Shown here piece by piece: positions 34,931 through 45,881 of a stretch of 62,908 nucleotides of DNA. How positions within the stretch are numbered: position 1 is the stretch's first letter; every line of letters begins with the position of its first letter. The stretch lies in contig CADEEL010000019.1 of assembly GCA_902826335.1 (NCBI GenBank), forward strand, positions 1 to 62,908. The letters are read 5' to 3'. The position numbers and the translations under genes were made by a program. This DNA comes from an uncultured Alphaproteobacteria bacterium (GTDB lineage: Bacteria; Pseudomonadota; Alphaproteobacteria; Caulobacterales; Aquidulcibacteraceae). The notes beneath the pieces were generated by a model that was not told the origin of the DNA, ran no database searches, and worked only from the letters and a program-made list of their open reading frames with translations.

Positions 34931-36637
34931 TCAGCGCGCCTGCAGGCGTGTGCGCAAGGCGCGATCCGCCTCGTTGAGAGGGCCAAGCGCCTCCAATTGC
35001 TCGATCAGGCGCAGCGCTTCGGCGCGGTGAGCGAGGTGTTCGCCATCCTCCAGCGTCACCAGATGGCCGCGCACGATGGCGCAGAAGCGCAGAACGCCGC
35101 CGTCGCGGGGCGCGGCCTGGCGCAGCGCCTCGGCGATCTTCAGCTCATCACGCCAAGCTGCGCGGGCGAGTTCTGTTTCCCCGGCTGCCTGCGCCAGAAG
35201 GCCGATCCGCTCGATGCCGACGGCGAGCTCGCGCGCCAGGGCCAAATTGCCCGGTTCGGCCTCGACAAGTTCGAGCCGCGTCGCACACGAGCGCGCAAAC
35301 GCCGCGCGCGCGCCCGCGCGATCCTCCCGGGCGAGGGCGGCCTCGCCAAGCTTGAGCTGCAAGCGCGCTTCGCGGCGCTGATCGGCTTGCCCACCGAGCG
35401 CGCGCGCCCGCGCGAACGCATCGCCCGCCGCTTCGTTGAGGTTAGCGCGCATGGCTGTGTCGCCCAGGCGCTCCCACGCATGCGCGAGCAGGGCGAGCCA
35501 ATCGCTGTCCTGTTGCGCGAGCGGCTGCGCGAAGGTGCAGGCGCCCGCGAACGCCGCGCGCGCGTCCTCAAATTCCCCGCTCATGAACGCGATGTCGCCT
35601 TCGAGCACGAACGAAGAAAAATAAGCCCGCGCGCCTTCGGGCGAGGCCGCGCCTCGCTCGCTGAGCAGGCGCGCCTGCGCGGCGGCCTGCCGCGCAAGTT
35701 TCCATTCCTCGACCCGCGCGGCGCATTGGGCCGAGAGGCGCCAGCACGAGGCGAGCGCGCGGCGAAAGTCCTCGCTGCTGGGCGCCGTAGCAGCGAGCCC
35801 AAGACGCAGCCGCAGCGCCTGATCGCAGGCGCCGCGCGCCTGGAGGAAGCGCTTGGCGCTGAGATCAAGCGCGGCGCGCGCCTCCCAGGCGGCAGCGAGA
35901 TCGACGCGCCAGATCGCCACGTCCGGCTCGCCATCGACCAGGCGCATGCGCCAGCCGATGCAGGCGTCGGCGCATTTCTGCGCGGCGTCATCGTCGCCAA
36001 GCTCCATCGACAGCGCCGCGATGCGCGCGCAGCCGTGCGCGAGGTCCTCCGCGAGATCGAGCGGCGCTTCCTCGCGTTCGGCCAACACTTCGAGCACGCT
36101 CAAGGCTTCGGCGTGGGCGAGCCGGCCGAGTGCGACGCCATCCTCCTGGACGGTGAAATCAGCGAGGCGCTGGCACGCGCGCGCATGGTGGCGCAGCGCC
36201 GGCAGATCGGCGGGTTCGGCGCGCAAGATGCCCTCCTGAATCCCGCGAGCGGCCAGGAAGGCGTCCTTGGCGGCGGCCCGATCCCCGTGGGTCAGCGCCA
36301 GTTCGCCGAGCGCGAAGGCGGCCAGGCCGCGCGCCGCCTGGTCGAACGCCTGGGCGAAGGCGGCCTCGGCTTGGGCGCGCGCGGCGGCCCAATCGCCGCG
36401 ATCGGCCTGCAATTGCGCCAGCGCCAGGCGCGAAACGCCGTCCATGGGATCGAGTTCGGCCACGCGCTCGAGCGCGAGCTCCGCCTTGGCGGGATCGGAA
36501 TTGAGCGCCAGCGCCGCCGCGCGCCGCGCCGCGTCCGCGCCGATGCGCCCGCCGGCTTCGGCGTCGCGCATCAGGTCCTGAAAACGACGCGTCAGCATGG
36601 CGGCTGTGCGCAGGGCGCCGGGATTGGGCAGGTTCAT
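34931..36637 (-). CDS. TPR-repeat protein, uncharacterised
   Basis: A 568-residue cytosolic protein made almost entirely of helical repeats of about 34 residues with TPR-type Ala/Gly spacing (SRLALAQLQADRGDWAAARAQAEAAF, AYFSSFVLEGDIAFMSGEFEDARAAF). No catalytic domain, signal or transmembrane helix is visible. ATG 36637 is preferred to the in-frame TTG at 36646. A long opposite-strand frame covers the same DNA, but only this strand gives amphipathic repeats. It is divergent from lpxC. Probably a scaffold; partner unknown. Confidence 0.75.
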   Translation of the reverse strand: MNLPNPGALRTAAMLTRRFQDLMRDAEAGGRIGADAARRAAALALNSDPAKAELALERVAELDPMDGVSRLALAQLQADRGDWAAARAQAEAAFAQAFDQAARGLAAFALGELALTHGDRAAAKDAFLAARGIQEGILRAEPADLPALRHHARACQRLADFTVQEDGVALGRLAHAEALSVLEVLAEREEAPLDLAEDLAHGCARIAALSMELGDDDAAQKCADACIGWRMRLVDGEPDVAIWRVDLAAAWEARAALDLSAKRFLQARGACDQALRLRLGLAATAPSSEDFRRALASCWRLSAQCAARVEEWKLARQAAAQARLLSERGAASPEGARAYFSSFVLEGDIAFMSGEFEDARAAFAGACTFAQPLAQQDSDWLALLAHAWERLGDTAMRANLNEAAGDAFARARALGGQADQRREARLQLKLGEAALAREDRAGARAAFARSCATRLELVEAEPGNLALARELAVGIERIGLLAQAAGETELARAAWRDELKIAEALRQAAPRDGGVLRFCAIVRGHLVTLEDGEHLAHRAEALRLIEQLEALGPLNEADRALRTRLQAR

Positions 36638-36764
36638 CAGGTCCAAGCAGGCGCTATTGGGCGAAAGCCCCGTTAGCCATAGCCGTCACAAACCGTAACG
36701 CAACGTGTGTTGAGGCGCGGGGGCCTGGTCCATACATCTCGCGGTCGGGGACCAAGAGGGGCGC

Positions 36765-37694
36765 ATGGCTTTCGGCGGGGGATATTCCGGCGTGAGAACC
36801 CAGACAACCATCGCTGGCCCAGCCATGTGCGCCGGGATCGGCGTTCATTCGGGCGCGCATACGCGGCTCGTGGTCAAGCCCGCCGAGCCGAACGCCGGGA
36901 TCGTGTTCGTCCGCACCGATGTGGCCAGGGATAATCGCATTCCGGCCATCGTCGCCAACGTATCCAGCACGATGCTGGGCACCACATTGACCAATGATGC
37001 GGGCGTCACGGTTGAGACGGTCGAGCATTTCATGGCCGCGTGCGCCGGCCTGGGCATCGACAATCTGATCGTCGAGATCGATGGGCCGGAATTGCCCATC
37101 CTGGATGGGTCGGCCGCGCCGTTCGTGCAGCTGCTGGAGAATGCGGGGCGGCGCACCCAAGGCGTGTCGCGGCGGGTTCTGCGCATTCTTGAGCGGGTTG
37201 AAGTCATCGCCGGCGCCAAGTCGGCCGCGCTCGTTCCGGCGTTGGACGCCGAAGATCTTGAGCTCGACGTGACCATCCGGTTCGCCGATCCCGCCATCGG
37301 CACGCAGCGGCGCCATATGGAGCTGACGCGCGCGCGCTTTCTCTCGGAAATCGCCGGCGCGCGCACGTTCGGATTCATGGAGGACGTCGCCAAACTTCAC
37401 GCCGTTGGGCGCGGGCGAGGCGCTTCGCTGGACAATGCGGTGGTGATCGAGGACGGCCGGATCATGAATCCAGAAGGCCTGCGCTTCGAGGACGAGTTCG
37501 TGCGCCATAAAATGCTCGATGCGATTGGAGACTTGGCCCTCGCCGGGGGCGCCATCGCCGGCCGGTATGAGGCCGATCAGCCGGGCCACGCCCTTAATCT
37601 GAGCCTGCTCACGGCTTTGTTCGCCCGCCCCGAGGCATGGCGCTGGGAAGCGTTGGACGAGCCGACGCCCGCCCTGGCCGCCGCCGCCGGCTGA
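36765..37694 (+). CDS. lpxC: UDP-3-O-acyl-N-acetylglucosamine deacetylase
   Basis: A 309-residue zinc deacetylase catalysing the first committed step of lipid A synthesis. The zinc ligands are His88 in VETVEHFMAA, and His248 and Asp252 in EFVRHKMLDAIGDL. The catalytic His near 275 in GHALNLSLL is present. GAGGGG precedes ATG 36765. It is followed by bamD, as in Caulobacter-type genomes, but the upstream gene is a divergent TPR gene where ftsZ is usual. This indicates that the organism makes lipopolysaccharide. Confidence 0.96.
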   Translation: MAFGGGYSGVRTQTTIAGPAMCAGIGVHSGAHTRLVVKPAEPNAGIVFVRTDVARDNRIPAIVANVSSTMLGTTLTNDAGVTVETVEHFMAACAGLGIDNLIVEIDGPELPILDGSAAPFVQLLENAGRRTQGVSRRVLRILERVEVIAGAKSAALVPALDAEDLELDVTIRFADPAIGTQRRHMELTRARFLSEIAGARTFGFMEDVAKLHAVGRGRGASLDNAVVIEDGRIMNPEGLRFEDEFVRHKMLDAIGDLALAGGAIAGRYEADQPGHALNLSLLTALFARPEAWRWEALDEPTPALAAAAG

Positions 37695-37840
37695 GGGCGG
37701 ATTTCCAGTGCGCCGCCGGCCCAATCCGGCCGCAATTCCCAGCCTTTCTGCATGTCGCGCCGCCGCCGGCTTCCGCCCCGCGCGGCGGGCGTGTAAGGCA
37801 GTGCGCCGGCGCCGAGGCGTCTGATTCAAGAGGGTAGGCT

Positions 37841-38689
37841 ATGATGCGAGGGATCCCGGTTTGGGCGCGCGCGGCGGGGTTCGCTGTCGTCGCCTTGACG
37901 CTCAGCGCCTGCACGACCGACCGCGAACGCGCCGCCTTGCAATATCAGGAAGAGCCGGTCGCGCAGCTTTATAACCGCGCCGCCGATCTGATGGATCGCC
38001 GCCGGTGGAGCGAGGCGGCGACGGCGTTCGAAGAGGTCGAGCGCCAGCATCCCTATTCGTCCTGGGCGCGCCGCGCGATCCTGATGATCGCCTATTCGAA
38101 ATACCAGGCCCGCGACTACGCCGAGGCGATCACAGCCGCGCAGCGCTTTATCGCGCTCCACCCGGGCAATGAAAGCGCGCCCTACGCGTATTATCTGGTC
38201 GCGATCTGTTATTTCGAGCAGATCCTCGATGTCGGCCGCGATCAGGCGACGACGCAGTCCGCGCTCAATGCGTTGCAAGAAGTGGTGCGCCGGTTTCCGC
38301 AGACGGATTATGCGCGCGACGCGCGGCTCAAAATCGACATGACGTACGACCAACTCGCCGGCAAGGAGATGGAGGTCGGTCGCTATTATCTGAACGCTGG
38401 CCAGACTCTGGCGGCGATGAACCGCTTCCGCCGCGTGGTCGAGGATGAGCATTTCCAGCGCACCAGCCACGTCGCCGAGGCGCTGCATCGGCTGGTGGAA
38501 TCCTATTTGACGATCGGCATGACCGAAGAGGCGCGCCGCTCCGCCGCTGTGCTCGGCTTCAATTTCCCGGGCAGCGAATGGTATCAGCGCAGCTATGCGC
38601 TGATGGGCGAACGCGGTGTCGCGCCAGTCGAGGAAGGCGAGGCGCGCCGGCGCGGCTGGCTGTCGCGCGTGTTTGGCCGGGACTCATAA
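37841..38689 (+). CDS. bamD: Outer membrane protein assembly factor BamD
   Basis: A 282-residue outer-membrane lipoprotein of the BAM complex (lipobox TLSAC, Cys24), which works with BamA in folding barrel proteins. TPR repeats fill residues about 35-230: LYNRAADLMDRRRWSEAATAFEEVERQHPYSSWARRA is the standard first repeat and YYLVAICYFEQILD the next. The C-terminal tail is Arg-rich. It follows lpxC after about 145 nt. Two ATG codons in tandem start the frame; either is possible. Confidence 0.93.
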   Translation: MMRGIPVWARAAGFAVVALTLSACTTDRERAALQYQEEPVAQLYNRAADLMDRRRWSEAATAFEEVERQHPYSSWARRAILMIAYSKYQARDYAEAITAAQRFIALHPGNESAPYAYYLVAICYFEQILDVGRDQATTQSALNALQEVVRRFPQTDYARDARLKIDMTYDQLAGKEMEVGRYYLNAGQTLAAMNRFRRVVEDEHFQRTSHVAEALHRLVESYLTIGMTEEARRSAAVLGFNFPGSEWYQRSYALMGERGVAPVEEGEARRRGWLSRVFGRDS

Positions 38690-38695
38690 TTCGCC

Positions 38696-41075
<2,380 letters not shown>

Positions 41076-41179
41076 AGGCGGCGACAGGGCGGGACATTTG
41101 CAATGTTGGGGGCGGTGGGCGGTGTTGGCCCATTGCCGTTATCGAGCCTTGCCTAACGGAACCGCGCTAGGATGAGGCC

Positions 41180-41914
41180 ATGAGCGCAACGTTTAAACGC
41201 CTCCAAGCCCTAATTTCGATTCTCAGCCCGTGGCTGATCTTCGTCTGCGCAGCGAGCGTGATCTTTATGGGCCTTGCCAACGAGGAGCCCGACCTGCGGG
41301 ACGCGTTGTGCGGTTTTGGCGTATGCTTCTATTCAGGTGTCGCAGACTGGTGGAACAAGCTCATCTACGACTTGTCGGCGGGAACGCTGATTAGCATCGT
41401 CTTCTTTTGGCTCCTGGCGCGCTGGCCAGAGCACAAGAGGAAGATGCGCATCAAGCGGAGTTTCGCAGCGCAGTACCGGATATTCAAAAGAGCGTGCATC
41501 GAAAATTTTCTCGCGGTGGCGGACGGCAGTTTTGACGGCGAACTCCCGGAACAGCTCATGTCTCTTGAGGCGTTCCGAGACTACTTCAAGCAGGACGTTG
41601 GGGGGCGGACGACGCGGTGGCATGAAGTCGCGAACAAGATGACGGATTACTATCTCGACGTGACACTCTCCCGCATGGAGACTCTGCGTCAGGAAATTGC
41701 CTTCGTGATGCACAACACGGACATCGACGATGAGAAGGTTATGGCGTTTCTGAAACGCCTCTCAAACGCCATGCTCATGCAGCGCAACGCGACGCGCGAC
41801 TATGACGCGATCAAGTCGTTTCTCGGCTTCTTTTGGCAATTGTTCGCGGGGTGGGATTTTGTCGAAGGCTACCGAGCACGCGACATTGCAGAAGAGATGA
41901 TCGAGTCCATCTAG
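41180..41914 (+). CDS. Two-helix membrane protein with cytoplasmic helical domain
   Basis: A 244-residue protein with hydrophobic helices at about 10-33 and 66-86 and a long helical, charged C-terminal domain (about 95-244). No family was recognised. By eye its base composition and codon choice are less GC-extreme than its neighbours, with many A/T-ending codons, which suggests recent transfer. It stands alone between ligA and a convergent aminopeptidase gene. The architecture (two helices plus coiled cytoplasmic part) is seen in some defence effectors, but nothing here proves that. Confidence 0.7.
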   Translation: MSATFKRLQALISILSPWLIFVCAASVIFMGLANEEPDLRDALCGFGVCFYSGVADWWNKLIYDLSAGTLISIVFFWLLARWPEHKRKMRIKRSFAAQYRIFKRACIENFLAVADGSFDGELPEQLMSLEAFRDYFKQDVGGRTTRWHEVANKMTDYYLDVTLSRMETLRQEIAFVMHNTDIDDEKVMAFLKRLSNAMLMQRNATRDYDAIKSFLGFFWQLFAGWDFVEGYRARDIAEEMIESI

Positions 41915-41933
41915 CTGCTTTGTCAAAATGGCC

Positions 41934-43733
41934 TCAAATCTCTCCCGTCGCCTCCGCAAGCCACACCCGCGCCTCGCCTTGCAGCTGCGGCCCGACCACC
42001 GCCGCCACGCGCGCATGATAGGCGTTGAGCCAATCGCGTTCCGGCCTGGTCAGCAATTGCTTCACCACCAAACGCCGATCGATCGGCGCCAGAGTCAGCG
42101 TTTCAAAGCCCAGCATCTCGCGCTCGCCGCCATCAACGGGCGCGGGTGGCGTGACCACCTGCAAATTCTCGATGCGGATGCCGTAAGCGCCGGTTTTGTA
42201 AAAGCCCGGCTCGTTGGAGACGATCATACCCGGCTCCAGCGGCTGCGTGTTGACCATTTTGGCGATGCGATGGGGCCCCTCATGCACGCCGAGATAAGAG
42301 CCGACGCCGTGGCCGGTGCCGTGATCGTAATCGAGGCCCGCTTCCCATAAGCTCACGCGCGCCAGCGCATCGAGCTGGTGGCCCGTCGTGCCTTTCGGAA
42401 AGCGCACGCGCGCCAGCGCGATATGGCCTTTCAAAACACGCGTGAAGCGGTCCCGCATCTCCGGCGTCGGCCGGCCGATGGCGATGGTGCGCGTCACATC
42501 GGTCGTGCCGTCCAGATATTGCGCGCCGCTATCGATGAGAAAAAGTGAGCCGCGCCGCAATTTGCGATTGCTCTTTTCGCTCGGCCGATAATGCACGATG
42601 GCGCCGTTGGGTCCCGCGCCGGATATTGAATCGAACGAGAGGTCCTTGAGCGCGCCGGTGTCATGGCGGAAGCGCTCCAGCACGCCGCAGGCGATGATCT
42701 CATCGGCCTGCCCGCTTTGGCCTTCCGTGCCCAGCCAATGCAGGAAACGCGATAGGGCCGCGCCATCGCGGGCGTGCGCGGCGCGGGCGCCTTCGATCTC
42801 CACGGAATTCTTGCAGGCGCGTGGCGCCATGACGGGATCTTGCCCGCGCACGATCTCCGCTTGTGCGCCGGCCAACGTCTCGAAATACCAGGCCGAGGCG
42901 CTCCCCGGATCGAGGCGCACGCGCTTGCCGCGCAGCTCCGCCAGCGCGCGGGGCAAGTCCTCCGGCGCGCGCAGCGCCACTTCGTTGCCGAGCCAGGCGC
43001 GCAGTTCGTTGGTGACTTTCTCCGGCGCGAGGAAGAGATCGGCGCGCCCGTCCGCGTGCAGAATGGCTTCGGAGAGCGGCAGGGGCGTGCGCTGCACATC
43101 GCCGCCGCGAATGTTGAAGAGCCACGCGATGGAGGCGGGCGAGGTGATCATCGCCGCATCGGCGCCGAGCGCCTCGCCGAGTCGCTTGCGCTTGGCGCTT
43201 GCACTTTCGCCCGTATAGGCTTCGGGGTGGGGGCTGACCCGCGCCATCGGCGCGGGCGGGCGATCGGACCAGGCCGCGTCGATCGGGTTTGACGCGAGGG
43301 GAACAAGCTCCGCGTTCGCATCACGCGCGGCGGCCTTCAGGCGGTCAAGCGCATCGGGGCTGACGAGGCGCGGATCAAAGCCGAGCTTGGCGCCTTTAGC
43401 GCGCTCGCGAATGTAAGCGGGCGGGCCGCCTTCAACGAGATCGCGATAGGCGAAGAGTTTTTCATCCACCTGATCGCGCACCTGCAGCGTATAGCGGCCA
43501 TCGATGAACACCGCCGCCTCGTCCCTGAGCACGATGGCGGCTCCGGCCGAGCCGGTAAAGCCGGTGAGCCAGGCCAAACGGTCGAACGCGGCGGGCACGT
43601 ATTCATTCTGCCACTCATCCTCGTGCGGCACGATCATGCCGTCGAGCCCGAGCCGTTCGAGCGCCTTGCGCAGCAGCGGCAGATGCTTGCGGCCGAGCGC
43701 GGGGCCGCCTTGTTTTTCGAAGGTCTGGATCAT
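41934..43733 (-). CDS. Aminopeptidase P family (M24B Xaa-Pro aminopeptidase)
   Basis: A 599-residue cytosolic metallopeptidase that removes an N-terminal residue preceding proline. Two creatinase-like N-terminal domains precede the pita-bread catalytic domain. Metal ligands are visible in LIDSGAQYLDGTTDVTRT (two Asp), GTGHGVGSYLGVHEGP (His), SNEPGFY (Glu) and FETLTLAPID (Glu). ATG 43733 is chosen; a longer frame to 43799 adds a non-conserved leader. Length fits the three-domain eukaryote-like group common in alphaproteobacteria. Confidence 0.92.
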   Translation of the reverse strand: MIQTFEKQGGPALGRKHLPLLRKALERLGLDGMIVPHEDEWQNEYVPAAFDRLAWLTGFTGSAGAAIVLRDEAAVFIDGRYTLQVRDQVDEKLFAYRDLVEGGPPAYIRERAKGAKLGFDPRLVSPDALDRLKAAARDANAELVPLASNPIDAAWSDRPPAPMARVSPHPEAYTGESASAKRKRLGEALGADAAMITSPASIAWLFNIRGGDVQRTPLPLSEAILHADGRADLFLAPEKVTNELRAWLGNEVALRAPEDLPRALAELRGKRVRLDPGSASAWYFETLAGAQAEIVRGQDPVMAPRACKNSVEIEGARAAHARDGAALSRFLHWLGTEGQSGQADEIIACGVLERFRHDTGALKDLSFDSISGAGPNGAIVHYRPSEKSNRKLRRGSLFLIDSGAQYLDGTTDVTRTIAIGRPTPEMRDRFTRVLKGHIALARVRFPKGTTGHQLDALARVSLWEAGLDYDHGTGHGVGSYLGVHEGPHRIAKMVNTQPLEPGMIVSNEPGFYKTGAYGIRIENLQVVTPPAPVDGGEREMLGFETLTLAPIDRRLVVKQLLTRPERDWLNAYHARVAAVVGPQLQGEARVWLAEATGEI

Positions 43734-43882
43734 GCCGCAAATTAGGTCCGCGCTGCTCTGGGCGCAATCCGGCCCCATCTGAAGCCATGGGCGCCTCATT
43801 GGCGCCCGGATGGCGGGGTTTAACGTCCCCCGCGCGGCGGCGGGGGCCGCGCCTCCATTCCGCGCGAGCTAAGCCGGGTGAT

Positions 43883-44332
43883 ATGCGTCGTTTGAAATTG
43901 AAGGCATTGGTGTGCGCCCTCGTGCTGGCCGGCGCCGGCGCGGCGTTCGCGCAATCGGGCGACGCCATCCTCGCGCAACTCTCCGTGCAGATCACGGCGG
44001 TGGAGCGCAGCGCGGCGCGGGCCGGAATTACGCGTGTGTCTCGTTCCTCAATCGGCGTTTTGCCGGCTGGCGGCGTCGCCGCCATTAATCTCGTTCTGCG
44101 CGCTGGGGGAGAGTATCGCATTGTCGGCGTATGCGATCGCGCGTGCGGCAATCTCGATCTGCGCCTCTACGATCAGGGCGGAGGGCTGATCACCGAGGAT
44201 GTCGGCCCCGGCACGGTGCCGAGTGTTTCGTCGATCCCGCGTTGGACCGGCCAGTTTCGCTTGCAAGTGCGGATGAGCGATTGCGGCGCGCGCGCGGGCT
44301 GCGCCTATGCGCTTACCGTGTTTGCGCGCTGA
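43883..44332 (+). CDS. Secreted four-cysteine beta protein, homologue of a TIR receptor ectodomain
   Basis: A 149-residue secreted protein: signal peptide with cleavage near residue 23 (GAAFAQ), a helical stretch (about 25-50), then a beta domain with Cys84, Cys88, Cys134 and Cys140. It aligns end to end with residues 236-356 of the membrane TIR protein at 52943-54013: YRIVGVCDRACGNLDLRLYD against SRIIGVCDNDCRDLDLSLMD, with the same four cysteines. It therefore looks like the receptor's ectodomain as a free periplasmic protein. The last 28 nt overlap the convergent prmA gene. Confidence 0.82.
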   Translation: MRRLKLKALVCALVLAGAGAAFAQSGDAILAQLSVQITAVERSAARAGITRVSRSSIGVLPAGGVAAINLVLRAGGEYRIVGVCDRACGNLDLRLYDQGGGLITEDVGPGTVPSVSSIPRWTGQFRLQVRMSDCGARAGCAYALTVFAR

Positions 44333-45174
44333 GACTTGCGCCACACCAGGGTCGCCCAGCTTTCGCGCCGGATGCGGCCGATCAGCGTCAAGCCGCGATT
44401 GGCGTAGGCGAGGCGGATGAGCGGCTCCTGCTTCTGCAACAGCCCTGACAAAATGAGCGTTCCGCCCGCTTGCGTCGCGCGCGCAAGATGCGGCGCCAGG
44501 CGAATGAGCGGGCGCATGAGGATGTTGGCGAACACCACATCGTAGCGCGCCTGCGCCATGACCCGCGCGCCATCGGCGGCGCGCACGCGCATGCGGGCGC
44601 CTAATTTATTGTTGCGGACATTCACTTCCGCGATGGCGGCCGCGCGCGGATCGATCTCGATCGCCGTGGCGTGCGCGCCGAGCTTGGCCGCCGCCAGCGC
44701 CAGCACGCCCGAGCCCGCGCCGACATCAAGCACGCGCCGCACGCGCCGGGTTCGTGCGATGCGGTCAAGCGCGGCAAGGCACCCATAGGTCGTGCCGTGA
44801 TGGCCGGTGCCGAAGGCCTCGCTGGCCTCGATCCAGAGCTTTTTGCGCCCGCCATGAATGGTCTTGAGCGCGTGTGCGCCGGCGACAACGAAACGCCCTG
44901 CCTCCACCGCCGGCAATCCGTCGAGCGACATCGCCACCCAATCAGCGTCGCGCACATCCTCCGCGTTGACATGAAGGTCTGGCGCGGCGTGGCCAATCAC
45001 GGCGCGGGCCGAGGCTTCGTCCTGCTCGGAATGAACATAGACTTCGAGTCGGAAGCGCGAGGGCGCTTCCTCGAACCAGGAGACGGCGTCGGCGGGCGAG
45101 GGGTCGAGCCCGTCAAACTCCAACGACGCAGCCTTGATCTCGGCGAGCGAGCCGGTGGTGGTGAGGATGCGCAT
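44305..45174 (-). CDS. prmA: Ribosomal protein L11 methyltransferase
   Basis: A 289-residue SAM-dependent methyltransferase that trimethylates ribosomal protein L11. An N-terminal substrate-binding part is followed by the catalytic domain with GTGHHGTTYGCLAALD, motif I VLDVGAGSGVLALAAAKLGA and the NPP-loop region YDVVFANILMRPLIRLAP. Length is normal for PrmA. The gene overlaps the secreted-protein gene at its 3' end by 28 nt and faces away from the VapBC pair at its 5' end. Confidence 0.93.
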   Translation of the reverse strand: MRILTTTGSLAEIKAASLEFDGLDPSPADAVSWFEEAPSRFRLEVYVHSEQDEASARAVIGHAAPDLHVNAEDVRDADWVAMSLDGLPAVEAGRFVVAGAHALKTIHGGRKKLWIEASEAFGTGHHGTTYGCLAALDRIARTRRVRRVLDVGAGSGVLALAAAKLGAHATAIEIDPRAAAIAEVNVRNNKLGARMRVRAADGARVMAQARYDVVFANILMRPLIRLAPHLARATQAGGTLILSGLLQKQEPLIRLAYANRGLTLIGRIRRESWATLVWRKSQRANTVSA

Positions 45175-45193
45175 GGACTTTGGGCGGCCTTTA

Positions 45194-45213
45194 TGCTATC
45201 AAATTTGATAGCA
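45194..45213. promoter_or_regulatory. 20-bp perfect palindrome, probable VapBC operator
   Basis: TGCTATCAAATTTGATAGCA reads the same on both strands and ends 1 nt before the GGAGG ribosome-binding site of the antitoxin gene. This is where FitA/VapB dimers bind to repress their own operon. It is AT-rich in GC-rich surroundings and lies just upstream of divergent prmA, which it could also affect. Confidence 0.75.
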
Positions 45214-45225
45214 GGAGGCGCGCTG

Positions 45226-45468
45226 ATGGCGCAAGTGATCGTGCGGAACCTCGAGGATGACGTCGTCGAGCGGCTCAAGCTCAAGGCGGAGCTGCACGGG
45301 CGCTCGCTTGAGCAGGAATTGCGCGAAATCCTGCGCGCCGCGGCTCCGCTGACCGTGGAGCAGAAGCTGGCCCTGATGCGTCGCGCGCAGGCGATGACGC
45401 CGAAAGGCGTCAAGCAAACGCCCTCGGAAATTCTGATCCGCGAAGACCGCGATGATCCTGATCGTTGA
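45226..45468 (+). CDS. FitA/VapB-type antitoxin
   Basis: An 80-residue ribbon-helix-helix protein (VIVRNLEDDVVERLKLKAELHGRSLEQELREIL), with the beta strand and two helices expected of FitA-type antitoxins and a charged C-terminal toxin-binding tail (SEILIREDRDDPDR). The start at 45226 is fixed by GGAGG 7 nt upstream. Its end overlaps the toxin gene by 17 nt. The perfect palindrome just before it is the likely autoregulatory operator. It differs clearly in sequence from the antitoxin at 4891. Confidence 0.88.
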   Translation: MAQVIVRNLEDDVVERLKLKAELHGRSLEQELREILRAAAPLTVEQKLALMRRAQAMTPKGVKQTPSEILIREDRDDPDR

Positions 45469-45856
45469 CGCCAGCGTCGCGGTGAAGTGGGGCGTCAGCG
45501 AGGAAGACACCGAGCGGGCAATGCGTCTTGTGGATCGCGCACCGATCGTCGCGCCTGATCTCGTGGTTGCTGAAGTCGCAAACGCGCTGTGGCGCAAGGA
45601 GCTGCGGGGGGAGTTGGCGCCCGCCCAGCGTCTATCCACATTGGCCGCATGTCTCAGCGGGTATGAGGAGTTCGTGCCGGCGGTCTTACTTGCCGAACGC
45701 GCGCTCGATCTCGCCGGTGCTTTGAAGCACCCCGCCTACGATTGTTTCTACCTCGCGCTTGCCGAATTGCGCGGCGGGACTTTCATCACAGCCGATGCGC
45801 GGCTGTTAAGCCGCTTGAGGGACGACGGCTGGAGCGGCCGGTTCGAGGCGTTGTAG
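45452..45856 (+). CDS. vapC: PIN-domain toxin, VapC family
   Basis: A 134-residue PIN-domain protein. The acidic residues of the active site are in ILIVDASVAVKWG, VVAEVANALWR, HPAYDCFYLAL and FITADARLL. It overlaps its antitoxin gene, so the two are translated together. The family acts as a site-specific RNase on tRNA or rRNA. It is a second, diverged module beside the one at 4891-5549, with only the motif positions shared. Confidence 0.9.
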   Translation: MILIVDASVAVKWGVSEEDTERAMRLVDRAPIVAPDLVVAEVANALWRKELRGELAPAQRLSTLAACLSGYEEFVPAVLLAERALDLAGALKHPAYDCFYLALAELRGGTFITADARLLSRLRDDGWSGRFEAL

Positions 45857-45881
45857 CGTAAACGCGTCCGCCAACGCGCAC

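Noticed and set aside
34997..36676. 559-residue frame on the plus strand opposite the TPR gene
   Set aside because: Arg/Ala-rich without domain logic; the minus strand gives clean TPR repeats over the same DNA.
43789..43830. Short GC hairpin between aminopeptidase P and the secreted four-cysteine gene as a riboswitch
   Set aside because: Only a 7-bp stem with no conserved aptamer features.
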